Below are positions 1 through 8,321 of a stretch of DNA of 64,000 bases, piece after piece. The stretch is taken from the NCBI GenBank assembly GCA_965247225.1, contig CBDFGT010000004.1, positions 1 to 64,000 on the forward strand, in the 5' to 3' direction. The stretch comes from CBDFGT01 sp965247225. Lineage in GTDB: Bacteria; Pseudomonadota; Alphaproteobacteria; Rhizobiales; Rhizobiaceae. Position numbers and translations under genes: made by a program. Under the pieces are notes generated by a model that was not told the DNA's origin, made no database searches, and saw nothing but the letters and a program-made list of their open reading frames with translations. How positions within the stretch are numbered: the first letter of the stretch is position 1; each line of letters opens with the position of its first letter.

Positions 1-194
1 TTCACACTTTCGGGCGGCACGCGCTTTTGCCTGTCCGTGCCGGTTCCCCGAAACCGCTTCACACTTTCGGGCGGCACGCGCTTTTGCCTGTCCGTGCCGG
101 TTCCCCGAAACCGCTTCACACTTTCGGGCGGCACGCGCTTTTTGCCTGTCCGTGCCGGTTCCTCCCGAAACCGCTTCACACTTTCGGGCGGCAC
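1..194. repeat. Tandem hairpin repeats, 57-60 bp period
   Basis: One half copy (1-20) and three full copies (37-77, 94-134, 152-194) of an imperfect hairpin. Each has an outer stem GTGCCG/CGGCAC, an inner stem CCCGAAA/TTTCGGG and a loop close to CCGCTTCACAC. The period is 57, 57 and 60 bp, and the spacer between hairpins is nearly identical. The array lies just downstream of the stop codon of the enoyl-CoA hydratase on the minus strand and runs off the window edge, so its full length is unknown. Related hairpins recur at 12552-12657, 24667-24711 and 42208-42252. Such elements are common between rhizobial genes; a role in transcript ends or as a REP-like element is inference. Confidence 0.9.
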
Positions 195-197
195 GGA

Positions 198-959
198 TTA
201 TTTCTTGCGGGCCATAAAGGCCAAGAAGGCGGCACCTGCCTCCCGTGATTGCAAACTGGTTGCCGAAATGCACCAGTTCCTCGTTCATTGCGGGCATGAA
301 CGGCATCGACCGATCCCTTGAGCAGGCGCCGTGTAATGGCCATGGCCTGCGGCGGGCGGGCAGCGAGTTCGGCGGCGGTCTCCAGGGTGATGCGCTCCAG
401 GGCCTCCTCCTCCACGATCTTCCAGATGATCCCGGCCTGTTTCGGCCTCCTGCGCTGTAAAACCTATGCCTGCCGCAAACATGGCAAAGGCGCGCTGATG
501 GCCCATGATGGCCGGGCCAAGCAGGCTGGAGGCGGCTTCCGGCACCAGCGCCAGGTCCACAAAAGGGGTTTTGAACAGGGAGCGCGGCGTGGCAAAGGTC
601 ATGTCGCAATGCAGGTTCATGGTTGTGCCAATGCCGATGGCCAGACCATCGACACCGGAGACCAGGATCTTCCCGAACCTTGCCAGCTCGAAGATAAAAC
701 GATGCACATCGACAGCCCCGGACGGGTCCATGGCAATCGCCATGAAATCATTCAGATCATTGCCGGAGGAAAAGCTGCCGGGACTGCCCAGAATGACGAC
801 AGCGCGGATGGCATCGTCATCATTGGCCTCGACCAGGGCATTGGCCATGGTGTGATACATGGCGCGGGTCAGCGCGTTTTTCTTGTCCGGCCGGTTCATG
901 CGGATGACCATCACACCGGGATGGGCCTCTGGCCGTTCAATCAGGATATGGTCGGTCAT
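198..959 (-). pseudogene. Enoyl-CoA hydratase/isomerase family, frameshifted
   Basis: Crotonase-fold protein that would hydrate or isomerise enoyl-CoA esters in fatty-acid breakdown. The start at 959 (product MTDHILIERPEAHPG) is preceded by GGAAGGA at good spacing. The intact part carries the oxyanion-hole regions (around GSFSSGNDL and GIGTTMNLHCD) as far as GFTAQEAE. After that the family-like sequence jumps frame three times, near 436, 288 and 249. In each case removing one base from a doubled or longer run restores the expected continuation (AGIIWKIVEEEA, then MNEELVHFGNQFA, then SREAGAAFLAFMARKK and stop at 198). All three are therefore apparent +1 insertions in 190 bp. It follows the acyl-CoA dehydrogenase by 35 bp and is probably in its operon. 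It is either a decayed gene or an intact gene read with errors. Confidence 0.75.
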
Positions 960-994
960 TACGTGTCCTTCCGATGTGTGCGACGGAGCGAGTG

Positions 995-2776
995 TCAAAC
1001 GAGTGCCATGCGGGCGGCGGCCAGACTGTCTGCTCCGTTGACAACCCGGTCTTTCAGAGTGCCGGTTTCCGACAGGAGATTTTCGGCGGCAAAGCGGCAA
1101 AGTGCAATGCGGGCCTCTTGCCTGCCATCCTGCGGTTTTGCCAGCCCGCCCTTTGCCAGACAGACCGATGACAGGACGAGACCGAACAGGCGCTGATAGG
1201 GCGTGGCACCCGACAGGGCTTGCTCCATGCGGTTTCCGGCAAGCGCTTTCAGCAGCCATTCCGTTGTGTCCTGCAGGTCGGCAAGGGCTGCATCCAGCCG
1301 GTCTGCCGTTGCGCCAAAGGCCGGAAGACCGGAAGCGCGCACCGCCCCGGCCACGGACTTCAGTTCGCCAATGAAGCCGCGCACATGATGGCCGTCGCCG
1401 AGCGGCAGCTTGCGTGTGACCAGATCGATGGCCTGAATGCCATTGGTGCCTTCATAGATCGGGGCAATGCGGGCATCGCGCAGCAGCCGGGCCGCACCGG
1501 TTTCCTCGATAAAGCCCATGCCGCCGTGAACCTGAATACCGTGCGAGGCAACCTCGACACCGGCATCTGTGGGGAAAGCCTTGGCAATGGGCGTCAGGAG
1601 ATTGGCGCGGTCATTCCAGTGTGCGGCTGTCTCACCTTCCGTCGCATGGGCCATATCAATGGCATGGGCGCAGGCAAAGGTAATGGCGCGACAGCCTTGC
1701 GTGAGGGCCTTCATGGTCAGCACTGTACGGGCAATATCCGGATGTTCGATGATCGGGCTCATGCCGGAGCCGGTCCAGCCGGGAGCGCGGCCCTGGGTGC
1801 GGTCGCTTGCATATTGGATGGCTTTCTGGGTGGCAGCCTCGCAGATGGCCACACCCTGCACGCCCACGGCCAGGCGGGCATTGTTCATCATGGTGAACAT
1901 GCAGGCCAGACCCTTGTTTTCCTCACCGACCAGCCAGCCGATGGCACCCTTTTCCTCGCCAAACCTGCCATCGCCGAAAATCATCGTGCAGGTGGGGGAG
2001 GCATGAATGCCAAGCTTGTGTTCCAGCGAATGGCAGAAGGCATCATTGCGCTTGCCCGGCGACCCGTCGTCATTGACCAGGAATTTCGGCACCAGAAACA
2101 GGGAAATGCCGCGCGATCCGGCAGGCGCATCCGGCAGGCGGGCCAGCACGAGGTGTATGATATTGCCGGTCAGATCATGTTCGCCCCAGGTGATGAAAAT
2201 CTTCTGGCCGAAAATGCGGAAGGTGCCGTCGTCGCGGCGTTCGGCCCGGGTTTTCATCACACCCAGATCGGAGCCGGAATGGGGTTCCGTCAGGTTCATC
2301 GAACCTGTCCATTCGCCGGAAATCATTTTCGGCAGATATGTCTGTTTCAGCGCCTGTGAAGCGTGGGCGGAAATGGCCTCGATGGCACCGATGGTGAGCG
2401 TGGGGGAAAGGGCAAAGGCCAGCGAGCCGGCATTCCACATTTCCAGCGTTGCCATCAGCAGCATTTGCGGCAGGGCCTGCCCGCCAAATTCTTCCGGCCC
2501 GGTGAGAGAACTCCAGCCGCCCTCTGCAAAATCCCTGTAGAGTTGCGCCCAGCCATCCGGCGTTTTGACATGCCCGTCCACCAGTCGCGATCCCTGCCTG
2601 TCGCCTATCGCGCCAAGCGGAGCCACGGCATCGGTTGCAAACCGGCCTGCTTCTGACAGGATAGCATCAACCAGATCCTCCGACAGATCGCCCAGCAAGC
2701 CCTTGTCCATGGCCGCCGTCATGCCGGTAACATGTTTCAATGTGAAGGCAATGTCTTCCACAGGTGCCTTGTACAT
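995..2776 (-). CDS. Acyl-CoA dehydrogenase (FadE/DmdC-like, long form)
   Basis: Flavin-dependent alpha,beta-dehydrogenation of an acyl-CoA ester, the first step of a beta-oxidation-type pathway. At 593 aa it matches the long acyl-CoA dehydrogenase group: an extra N-terminal segment, then the canonical N-terminal, middle (TEPHSGSDLGVMKTRAE, FAD/substrate region) and C-terminal FAD domains (GGMGFIEETGAARLLRDARI, about residues 415-435), plus the extra C-terminal extension typical of DmdC-like members. IYEGTNGIQAIDL is the usual family signature near the active site. The enoyl-CoA hydratase follows 35 bp downstream. The acyl chain is not predictable: DmdC itself acts on methylmercaptopropionyl-CoA, but the same architecture is common in general fatty-acid enzymes. 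The gene is divergent from the transporter at 2961. Confidence 0.9.
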   Translation of the reverse strand: MYKAPVEDIAFTLKHVTGMTAAMDKGLLGDLSEDLVDAILSEAGRFATDAVAPLGAIGDRQGSRLVDGHVKTPDGWAQLYRDFAEGGWSSLTGPEEFGGQALPQMLLMATLEMWNAGSLAFALSPTLTIGAIEAISAHASQALKQTYLPKMISGEWTGSMNLTEPHSGSDLGVMKTRAERRDDGTFRIFGQKIFITWGEHDLTGNIIHLVLARLPDAPAGSRGISLFLVPKFLVNDDGSPGKRNDAFCHSLEHKLGIHASPTCTMIFGDGRFGEEKGAIGWLVGEENKGLACMFTMMNNARLAVGVQGVAICEAATQKAIQYASDRTQGRAPGWTGSGMSPIIEHPDIARTVLTMKALTQGCRAITFACAHAIDMAHATEGETAAHWNDRANLLTPIAKAFPTDAGVEVASHGIQVHGGMGFIEETGAARLLRDARIAPIYEGTNGIQAIDLVTRKLPLGDGHHVRGFIGELKSVAGAVRASGLPAFGATADRLDAALADLQDTTEWLLKALAGNRMEQALSGATPYQRLFGLVLSSVCLAKGGLAKPQDGRQEARIALCRFAAENLLSETGTLKDRVVNGADSLAAARMALV

Positions 2777-2960
2777 GGTTCACTCCTCCCGAAAGCGATT
2801 CATTTCAGACAGAATACAGGCTGACGCCATAAACACCATATGATTATTTGATCTTTACGTAAACGTCAATATTGGATGTCAGTGTTTGTCGTGTATCCTG
2901 GAAAAACCACTTGCAAAATTGTCATATATAGCCCGTAAAAGTCCGACGTTTTGGCCTTGA

Positions 2961-3962
2961 ATGGTGAACAGCATGGATATTCCGCACAGCACAATTCCCG
3001 GTTTTGTCTGGGCCTACAGGCTTGATCCTGAAACGGAGCAGATGCGCCGGATGCAGCATGACTGCACGCTGGACATGCTGCGCAATGCGCAAGGTTTTGT
3101 CTGGCTGCACCTGGCCATATCGGATGCGCGGGTTCCGACCCTGCTGGAAGCCCTGGCATTGCCTGAGAAGGCGCTGGCTGCCCTGAACAGCCGTGACCTG
3201 CACACAGCCCTTTCGGTGGACCCGGATCTGGTCTGCGGAACGCTGGTGGATTTTCAGCGGGAATTTGACGAGGATACCAAAGAAATCGGCTGGCTGCATT
3301 TTGCCGTTACCGACAGGCTGATCGTGACAACACGGCTGCAGCCGCTGCGCAGCGTTGACCGCGCCCGCGCCAGTATCGAGAAAGCCCGCAAAATGGCCTC
3401 GCCGCTGGATATTCTGGAGGTTCTGGTGATCGAGTTCCAGCGCACGGCCGTGACGCTGGTCACAGAGATGAATGATGAACTGAACATCATCGAGGATGCC
3501 GTTTACGACAATACCATGCTGGACGAGCGCCGCCGCCTGGCACCCGTGCGCCGCACTGTGGTGCGCCTGCACCGGCATTTGCGCAATGTGCTGGCGCTTT
3601 TGAAACGCACAGGCACGCTGGACGATGATGAAATGCCGGAGGCCTTTCCCGATATGGCGCGACGGCTGACGGACAGGCTGGAAAGTGCGGAACGCGATGT
3701 CTATTCCCTGCAGGACCGGGCGCGGCTGCTGCACGAGGATATCGATTCCAAGATCTCGTCGGAGACCAACCGCCACCTCTACATTCTGTCGCTGATGACA
3801 GCCTTTCTGCTGCCACCGACGCTGGTGACCGGCTTTTTCGGCATGAACACATCGAACCTGCCGTTTGCAGGCGGTGCGCATGGAACGCTGCTGGCCGGAT
3901 TGCTGATCATCCTGTCTATCTTTCTGGCCTGGATTCTGGTGAAGCGGACCGGGATTTTGTGA
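2961..3962 (+). CDS. ZntB/CorA-type divalent cation transporter
   Basis: A 333-aa member of the CorA metal transporter superfamily. The N-terminal two thirds is cytosolic and helix-rich, with long charged helices around residues 130-265. Two membrane helices lie near the C-terminus, at about 272-292 and 302-325. The pore signature GMN is present (GMNTSNLP, about residue 293). The TSNLP continuation is nearer to the Zn2+ transporter ZntB group than to classical Mg2+ CorA (compare the YGMN protein at 51956). The second ATG at 2973 has GGTGA upstream and could be the true start. Family is certain; the transported ion (Zn2+ or Mg2+) and direction are inference. Confidence 0.88.
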   Translation: MVNSMDIPHSTIPGFVWAYRLDPETEQMRRMQHDCTLDMLRNAQGFVWLHLAISDARVPTLLEALALPEKALAALNSRDLHTALSVDPDLVCGTLVDFQREFDEDTKEIGWLHFAVTDRLIVTTRLQPLRSVDRARASIEKARKMASPLDILEVLVIEFQRTAVTLVTEMNDELNIIEDAVYDNTMLDERRRLAPVRRTVVRLHRHLRNVLALLKRTGTLDDDEMPEAFPDMARRLTDRLESAERDVYSLQDRARLLHEDIDSKISSETNRHLYILSLMTAFLLPPTLVTGFFGMNTSNLPFAGGAHGTLLAGLLIILSIFLAWILVKRTGIL

Positions 3963-3982
3963 GGGGCATTCTCCCCCTCACA
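3958..3982. terminator. Convergent hairpin terminator candidate
   Basis: Perfect 9-bp stem TGTGAGGGG/CCCCTCACA with a 7-base loop. It overlaps the stop codon of the ZntB-like gene and faces the end of the convergent SDR gene. No strong T-run follows on the plus strand; on the minus strand the 3' side is followed by AAAATCCC. It could serve as a shared, weak or Rho-assisted terminator. Confidence 0.45.
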
Positions 3983-4001
3983 CCCCTTGCCGGAATGGTT
4001 T

Positions 4002-4601
4002 TTACAAGACGCGGTAGACCTGTCCTGTCTGCAAGCCTTCGACGCTTTTGGCAAAGGCAAGGGCTGCATCGGCGGCCGGAACGGGTTTGTACCCCCGGAA
4101 GAACGGGCCGTAACCCTCCATGGATTCGGTCAGGACACCAGGGCTGACAGCATTGATGCGGATGCCGCGCGGCAGTTCGATGGCAGAGGCTGCCACAAAG
4201 CTCTCGATGGCCCCGTTGACCATGCTGGCCGAGGTTCCATAACGGATCGGATCCTGTGCCAGAATGCCGGTGATCAGGGTGAAGGAGCCGCCGTCATGGA
4301 GATAGTCCTGACCGGCCAGAACCAGATTGACCTGCCCCATAAGCTTGTCGCGGATACCTATGGCATAGAGCTCGGGGGTCATGTCGGCCAATGGCCCGAA
4401 ATGCACCTTGCCTGCTGCCGAAACAATGGCATCCACCTTGCCGACGCTCTCAAACAGCGCCTTGACGCTTGCCATATCCGTCAGATCAACCTTATGATCA
4501 CCGGCATTGCGCGAGGCCGTGACAATGGTATGGCGCGGGGCCAGCTCCCGCACGATGGCCTGACCGAGTGTGCCGTTGGCTCCGATAATGAGTATCTTCA
4601 T
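4002..4601 (-). CDS. Atypical short-chain dehydrogenase-like protein lacking the catalytic Tyr/Lys
   Basis: 199-aa Rossmann-fold protein beginning MKILIIGANGTLGQAIV, with the glycine-rich nucleotide-binding motif at residues 7-13. The canonical SDR catalytic motif YxxxK should lie near residue 135, but the aligned stretch reads TSASMVNGAIESF, so both Tyr and Lys are missing. This matches the small Lin1944-like SDR subgroup, known to lack the usual active-site residues and of unproven function. Start at 4601 has AAAGGAAA upstream. It is divergently transcribed from the HxlR-type regulator at 4731, across a palindromic candidate operator, so it is probably that regulator's target. Substrate unknown. 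Confidence 0.85.
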   Translation of the reverse strand: MKILIIGANGTLGQAIVRELAPRHTIVTASRNAGDHKVDLTDMASVKALFESVGKVDAIVSAAGKVHFGPLADMTPELYAIGIRDKLMGQVNLVLAGQDYLHDGGSFTLITGILAQDPIRYGTSASMVNGAIESFVAASAIELPRGIRINAVSPGVLTESMEGYGPFFRGYKPVPAADAALAFAKSVEGLQTGQVYRVL

Positions 4602-4641
4602 GTGACTTTCCTTTCTGTTGCTTCTTTTCGGTTGGCAAAGA

Positions 4642-4662
4642 CTGGTAACCGATAGTGACCAG
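4642..4662. promoter_or_regulatory. Palindromic operator candidate for the HxlR regulator
   Basis: CTGGTAAC-N5-GTGACCAG: 8-bp arms with one mismatch in the 129-bp space between the divergent SDR-like gene and the HxlR-family gene. Position and symmetry fit autoregulation plus control of the SDR gene. Binding is inference. Confidence 0.5.
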
Positions 4663-4730
4663 CTATACATTCAGTGATAAAAGCACAAGAAGGCACTTAC
4701 ACCACATCAGGTCACCACGAGGAAACCGGC

Positions 4731-5084
4731 ATGCAAGACTGGAATGTTTATTCCGCCACCTGCCCGACACGGCAATTGTTGCAGAGACTGGGCGATAAAT
4801 GGGCCGTGATGATTATGAACCTTTTGATGCAAAGAACCATGCGCTTTAACGAGATTCGCAGGTGTATTGACGGCGTTTCGCAAAAAATGCTGTCACAGAC
4901 CCTCAAGAATCTGGAGCGTGATGGTCTGATCACGCGCACAGCCTATCCGACGGTGCCTGTCACCGTGGAATATGCGCTTACGCCGCTCGGGTCGACACTC
5001 AACAGTACCATAGATGCCTTGCGCCGCTGGGCCGAAACCCATATGAGCGAAGTTGCGGAAGCACAAAAACGGTATGACGGCTAG
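4731..5084 (+). CDS. HxlR-family (MarR-like winged helix) transcriptional regulator
   Basis: 117-aa protein with the HxlR signature. CPTRQLLQRLGDKWAVMIM (about residues 11-29) opens the winged helix, including the family's N-terminal Cys. RFNEIRRCIDGVSQKMLSQTL is the recognition-helix region, and TVPVTVEYALTPLG is the wing and following strand. ATG 4731 was chosen because GAGGAA precedes it at normal spacing; a longer reading frame from 4674 has no better signal. Divergence from the SDR-like gene and the palindrome between them suggest local control. Family members often sense electrophiles or quinones through Cys; the ligand here is unknown. Confidence 0.9.
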   Translation: MQDWNVYSATCPTRQLLQRLGDKWAVMIMNLLMQRTMRFNEIRRCIDGVSQKMLSQTLKNLERDGLITRTAYPTVPVTVEYALTPLGSTLNSTIDALRRWAETHMSEVAEAQKRYDG

Positions 5085-5126
5085 TGAGCCTTTCTCCAGC
5101 CCCGCGAAACCCTGCCCGTCTAGACA

Positions 5127-5793
5127 TTGTCAACCAACCTGAAACATGATGTGACCCGTGAAATGCAGGATGCCGTGGCCGACGTGCAAAAACTTCAATA
5201 TTTCGACACCAGCGCCCCGAAGAAATCGAAATTCCCCATCAACGTTGGCGGATATACGGAGTTTTTGCGCACTGGCCGGATTGTCCGCCCTGCCGCGACA
5301 TGGCTCGAAGAGGAAAAGCGTTATCTTTCTTACGAGGAAGTGGCTGAAATCACCGGGCGCAAGCTGGTGGCCGCAGGCGAAAAGACCCATGAACGGCTGA
5401 ACAGCTTTCACACTTCGATCCAGTTTCCCAAGCTGGTTTTTCACCGCACACTGGCAAACCGTCCCCATCTGGGCTATTGCCATGTCACGGCATCGCAATC
5501 GAAATTTGCCGAATATGACACCGTGAAATGGGCCTTTTACATCGCCAATTTCTTTGCGGAGATCGGCACGGACCAGTCTTTCTTTGCCGATGTCAAAATG
5601 AACCTTTCAAGGATGTATTTTGCTGTTGCCATCAATGCCGACAGCACGGAAAAAACGTCTCGTGATCAATCGCGAGGTCCGCGGCAATGGCGTGCTGTTC
5701 CGCACCCAGGATCCGAAGGAGGCATTTCGCAATGTTCTGCTTCTGGGGGCCAAACATGATGCGCTGCGCAAGGTGATCCGCGCGATCCAGTAG
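5127..5793 (+). pseudogene. Conserved Rhizobiales-type hypothetical protein, frameshifted near its C-terminus
   Basis: Protein of unknown function, about 221 aa if repaired. Notable stretches are RYLSYEEVAEITGRKL, FHTSIQFPKLVFHRTLA, HLGYCHVTASQSKFAEY and WAFYIANFFAEIGTDQSFF. The frame breaks at a run of six A (5650-5655). Deleting one A continues EKRLVINREVRGNGVLFRTQDP through VIRAIQ to a TAG at 5791, which reads as natural coding sequence; without this the frame closes at 5759. It resembles a family I associate with the label DUF6656, but I am not sure. The start is uncertain: TTG 5127 or ATG 5163. It is either recent decay or a homopolymer read error. Confidence 0.65.
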
Positions 5794-5889
5794 AGGATGC
5801 ATCATCCTGACAGGGTAATCCGGTGTGCCCCTTGCCGTGCGGGCTTTTGGGCGGTATCTGCATAGATCAGATACAGGACCGGGATTTTC

Positions 5890-6867
5890 ATGGCACGCAT
5901 TCTTTCCACCGCAACCGATCATGACAGGGCGTTCGCCGCAGCTTGCCAGATGCTGGAAAGCGGTCACGCGGTGGCCATCCCGACTGAAACGGTCTACGGG
6001 CTGGCCGCTGATGCGACCAATCCTGCCGCCATAACCCGGATTTATGAGGCCAAGGGGCGCCCCTCTTTCAACCCCCTGATCTGCCATATGGCGGATCTGG
6101 ACATGGCTATGTCCCATGCGGATTTCGATCCGCTGTCACGCCGTCTGGCCGAGCGTTTCTGGCCGGGGCCGCTGACGCTGATCCTGCCCCTGAAAGGCGA
6201 AAGCCGGATCCATCCGCTGGCAACGGCCGGGCTTCCAACCGTTGGAATCCGGGTGCCGGATGGTTTTGCCCGGTCCCTGATTGCTGCCTATGGTCGGCCT
6301 CTGGCAGCCCCCAGCGCCAATACGTCCGGCAGGATCAGCCCGACAATGGCATCGCATGTGCAGGCGGACCTTGGCGACAGGATTGGGTTGATCCTTGACG
6401 GGGGGGCAGCATCTGTCGGGGTTGAATCCACCATCATCCGCGTTGAGGACGGCCAGATGTGGCTGTTGCGCCCCGGCGGTCTTTCTACCGGGGCCATTGA
6501 AGAGGCCACGGGACTGACGGTAAACCGCATCGCAGGCCAGCATACGGCCATCGTTGCGCCGGGCATGCTTGCCTCCCATTATGCACCCTCGGCCCCTCTG
6601 CGGCTGAATGCTGACAGCGTTATGGCGGGCGAGGCCCTGATCGGTTTTGGCCCCGTGTCCATATCCGGCTCTGACAAAGCCCTGGCCCAATTTCAACTGA
6701 GCGCAACGGGCGATCTTGCAGAAGCTGCCGCCAACCTTTTTGACATGATGAAACAGGCCGATGCGACAGGTGCCAGCATGATTGCCGTTGCCCCCATTCC
6801 GGACCACGGTCCGGGCGAAGCCATCAATGACCGGCTCCATCGCGCCGCTGCACCACGGGATCCATGA
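5890..6867 (+). CDS. L-threonylcarbamoyladenylate synthase, Sua5 type
   Basis: Makes threonylcarbamoyl-AMP from Thr, bicarbonate and ATP, the first step of the universal t6A37 tRNA modification. The 325-aa length is the two-domain Sua5 form: a YrdC domain (about residues 10-205; motifs PTETVYGLAADA, KGRPSFNPLI, RPLAAPSANTSG) followed by the small Sua5 C-terminal domain (from about 225; APGMLASHYAP is the linker signature). The last bases precede the ATG of the FAD oxidoreductase by one base (TGA ending at 6867, ATG at 6869), so the two genes are probably cotranscribed. Cytosolic and normally essential in bacteria. Confidence 0.95.
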   Translation: MARILSTATDHDRAFAAACQMLESGHAVAIPTETVYGLAADATNPAAITRIYEAKGRPSFNPLICHMADLDMAMSHADFDPLSRRLAERFWPGPLTLILPLKGESRIHPLATAGLPTVGIRVPDGFARSLIAAYGRPLAAPSANTSGRISPTMASHVQADLGDRIGLILDGGAASVGVESTIIRVEDGQMWLLRPGGLSTGAIEEATGLTVNRIAGQHTAIVAPGMLASHYAPSAPLRLNADSVMAGEALIGFGPVSISGSDKALAQFQLSATGDLAEAAANLFDMMKQADATGASMIAVAPIPDHGPGEAINDRLHRAAAPRDP

Positions 6868-6868
6868 C

Positions 6869-8311
6869 ATGAACGAGACGAAGACCCTGCCGGATGATCT
6901 GATGGCGCAGTTCACTGCCATTGTCGGCCCCGCCCAGGCATTGCGCGATCCCGACGAGATTGCTCCGCGCCTCACGGAACAGCGCGGGCTTTACAAGGGT
7001 GCCTCACCGCTGGTGCTGAGACCCGGTTCCACACAGGAAGTGTCGGCCATACTGACACTGGCCAGCCAGACCGGAACCGCCATTGTGCCGCAGGGCGGCA
7101 ATACCGGCCTTGTGGGCGGGCAGACGCCGCGTGCGGGGCATTGCGACATTGTGGTTTCACTGGAGCGTCTCAACCGTATCCGGGACATTGATCCGGTCGC
7201 CAATGTGATTGTGGCCGACGGCGGCTGCATCCTGGCTGATATCCAGAAGGCGGCTGATGATGTCAACCGGCTGTTTCCGCTGTCACTCGGATCGGAAGGC
7301 TCGTGCCGGATCGGCGGCAACCTTTCGACCAATGCCGGGGGAACAGCCGTGCTGGCCTATGGCAATATGCGCCAGCTTTGCCTGGGTCTGGAAGTGGTGT
7401 TGCCGACGGGAGAAATCTGGGACGGATTGCGTCGGCTCAAGAAGGACAATACCGGCTATGACCTTCGCGACCTGTTTATCGGGGCGGAAGGAACGCTGGG
7501 AATCATCACCGGGGCTGTCCTGAAACTCTATCCCAAACCGCTGGGGCATGAAGTGGCGTTTGCCGGACTGAAATCCGTCGAGGATGCACTGACCCTTTTC
7601 AATATTGCATCCAGCCTGTGCGGCAGTGCGCTTACCGGATTTGAACTGATGCCGCGCATTGGTGTCGAGTTTACGGCCAGACACATTCCGGGCGTTCGCG
7701 ACCCGATGGAAACAGTGCATGCCTGGTATGTGCTGGTGGATATTTCGACATCTGACAGCGCGGAAACGGCAGGGCGAATGATGAAGGGTCTGCTGGAGAC
7801 GGCCTATGAGCGCGGGCTGGTGCAAGATGCCGCAGTGGCAGGCTCGCAAGCGCAACGGCAGGCTCTCTGGCACATGCGCGAGAGCATGAGCCATGCGCAA
7901 AAGCCGGAAGGCGGCTCGATCAAGCACGATGTGTCCGTGCCGGTCTCTGCCATTCCGGCTTTCATGCATGAAGCAGAGCGGGCGGTGATGGCCGTCATGC
8001 CGCAGGCGCGCATCTGCGCCTTTGGTCATATGGGTGACGGCAACATTCACTACAATATTTCTCAGGGCACCGGAGAGGACAAGGCGGCATTTCTGGCACG
8101 CTGGCACGAGATGAATGCCATTGTACACGCCATTGTGCGCAGCCACGGCGGCTCTATTTCCGCCGAACATGGCATTGGCCAATTGAAACGTGACGAGCTC
8201 GCAGACATTCGCACACCGATTGAAATGGATCTGATGGCAAGGATCAAGCAGGCTTTTGACCCGGCGGGAATCATGAACCCGGACAAGGTGCTGCGCCTGC
8301 CGCAGGGATGA
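6869..8311 (+). CDS. FAD-binding D-2-hydroxyacid (D-2-hydroxyglutarate/D-lactate type) dehydrogenase
   Basis: 480-aa flavoprotein oxidising a D-2-hydroxyacid. The VAO-type FAD domain holds PQGGNTGLVGGQTPRAG (about residues 75-91), GSEGSCRIGGNLSTNAGG and GAEGTLGIITG. The C-terminal oxidase domain holds the metal-site motifs FGHMGDGNIHYN and EHGIGQLK. This set is the D-2-hydroxyglutarate dehydrogenase/glycolate oxidase GlcD-like family; in bacteria such enzymes often recycle 2-hydroxyglutarate made by SerA. ATG 6869 was chosen because it follows the sua5 stop directly and gives the usual family N-terminus; an in-frame start at 6782 would overlap sua5. The exact substrate cannot be fixed from sequence. 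Confidence 0.9.
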   Translation: MNETKTLPDDLMAQFTAIVGPAQALRDPDEIAPRLTEQRGLYKGASPLVLRPGSTQEVSAILTLASQTGTAIVPQGGNTGLVGGQTPRAGHCDIVVSLERLNRIRDIDPVANVIVADGGCILADIQKAADDVNRLFPLSLGSEGSCRIGGNLSTNAGGTAVLAYGNMRQLCLGLEVVLPTGEIWDGLRRLKKDNTGYDLRDLFIGAEGTLGIITGAVLKLYPKPLGHEVAFAGLKSVEDALTLFNIASSLCGSALTGFELMPRIGVEFTARHIPGVRDPMETVHAWYVLVDISTSDSAETAGRMMKGLLETAYERGLVQDAAVAGSQAQRQALWHMRESMSHAQKPEGGSIKHDVSVPVSAIPAFMHEAERAVMAVMPQARICAFGHMGDGNIHYNISQGTGEDKAAFLARWHEMNAIVHAIVRSHGGSISAEHGIGQLKRDELADIRTPIEMDLMARIKQAFDPAGIMNPDKVLRLPQG

Positions 8312-8321
8312 TCGCCGCTTG

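Noticed and set aside
1..194. CRISPR-like array at the window start
   Set aside because: The repeats are long imperfect hairpins with nearly identical rather than unique intervening sequence, and no cas gene is present.
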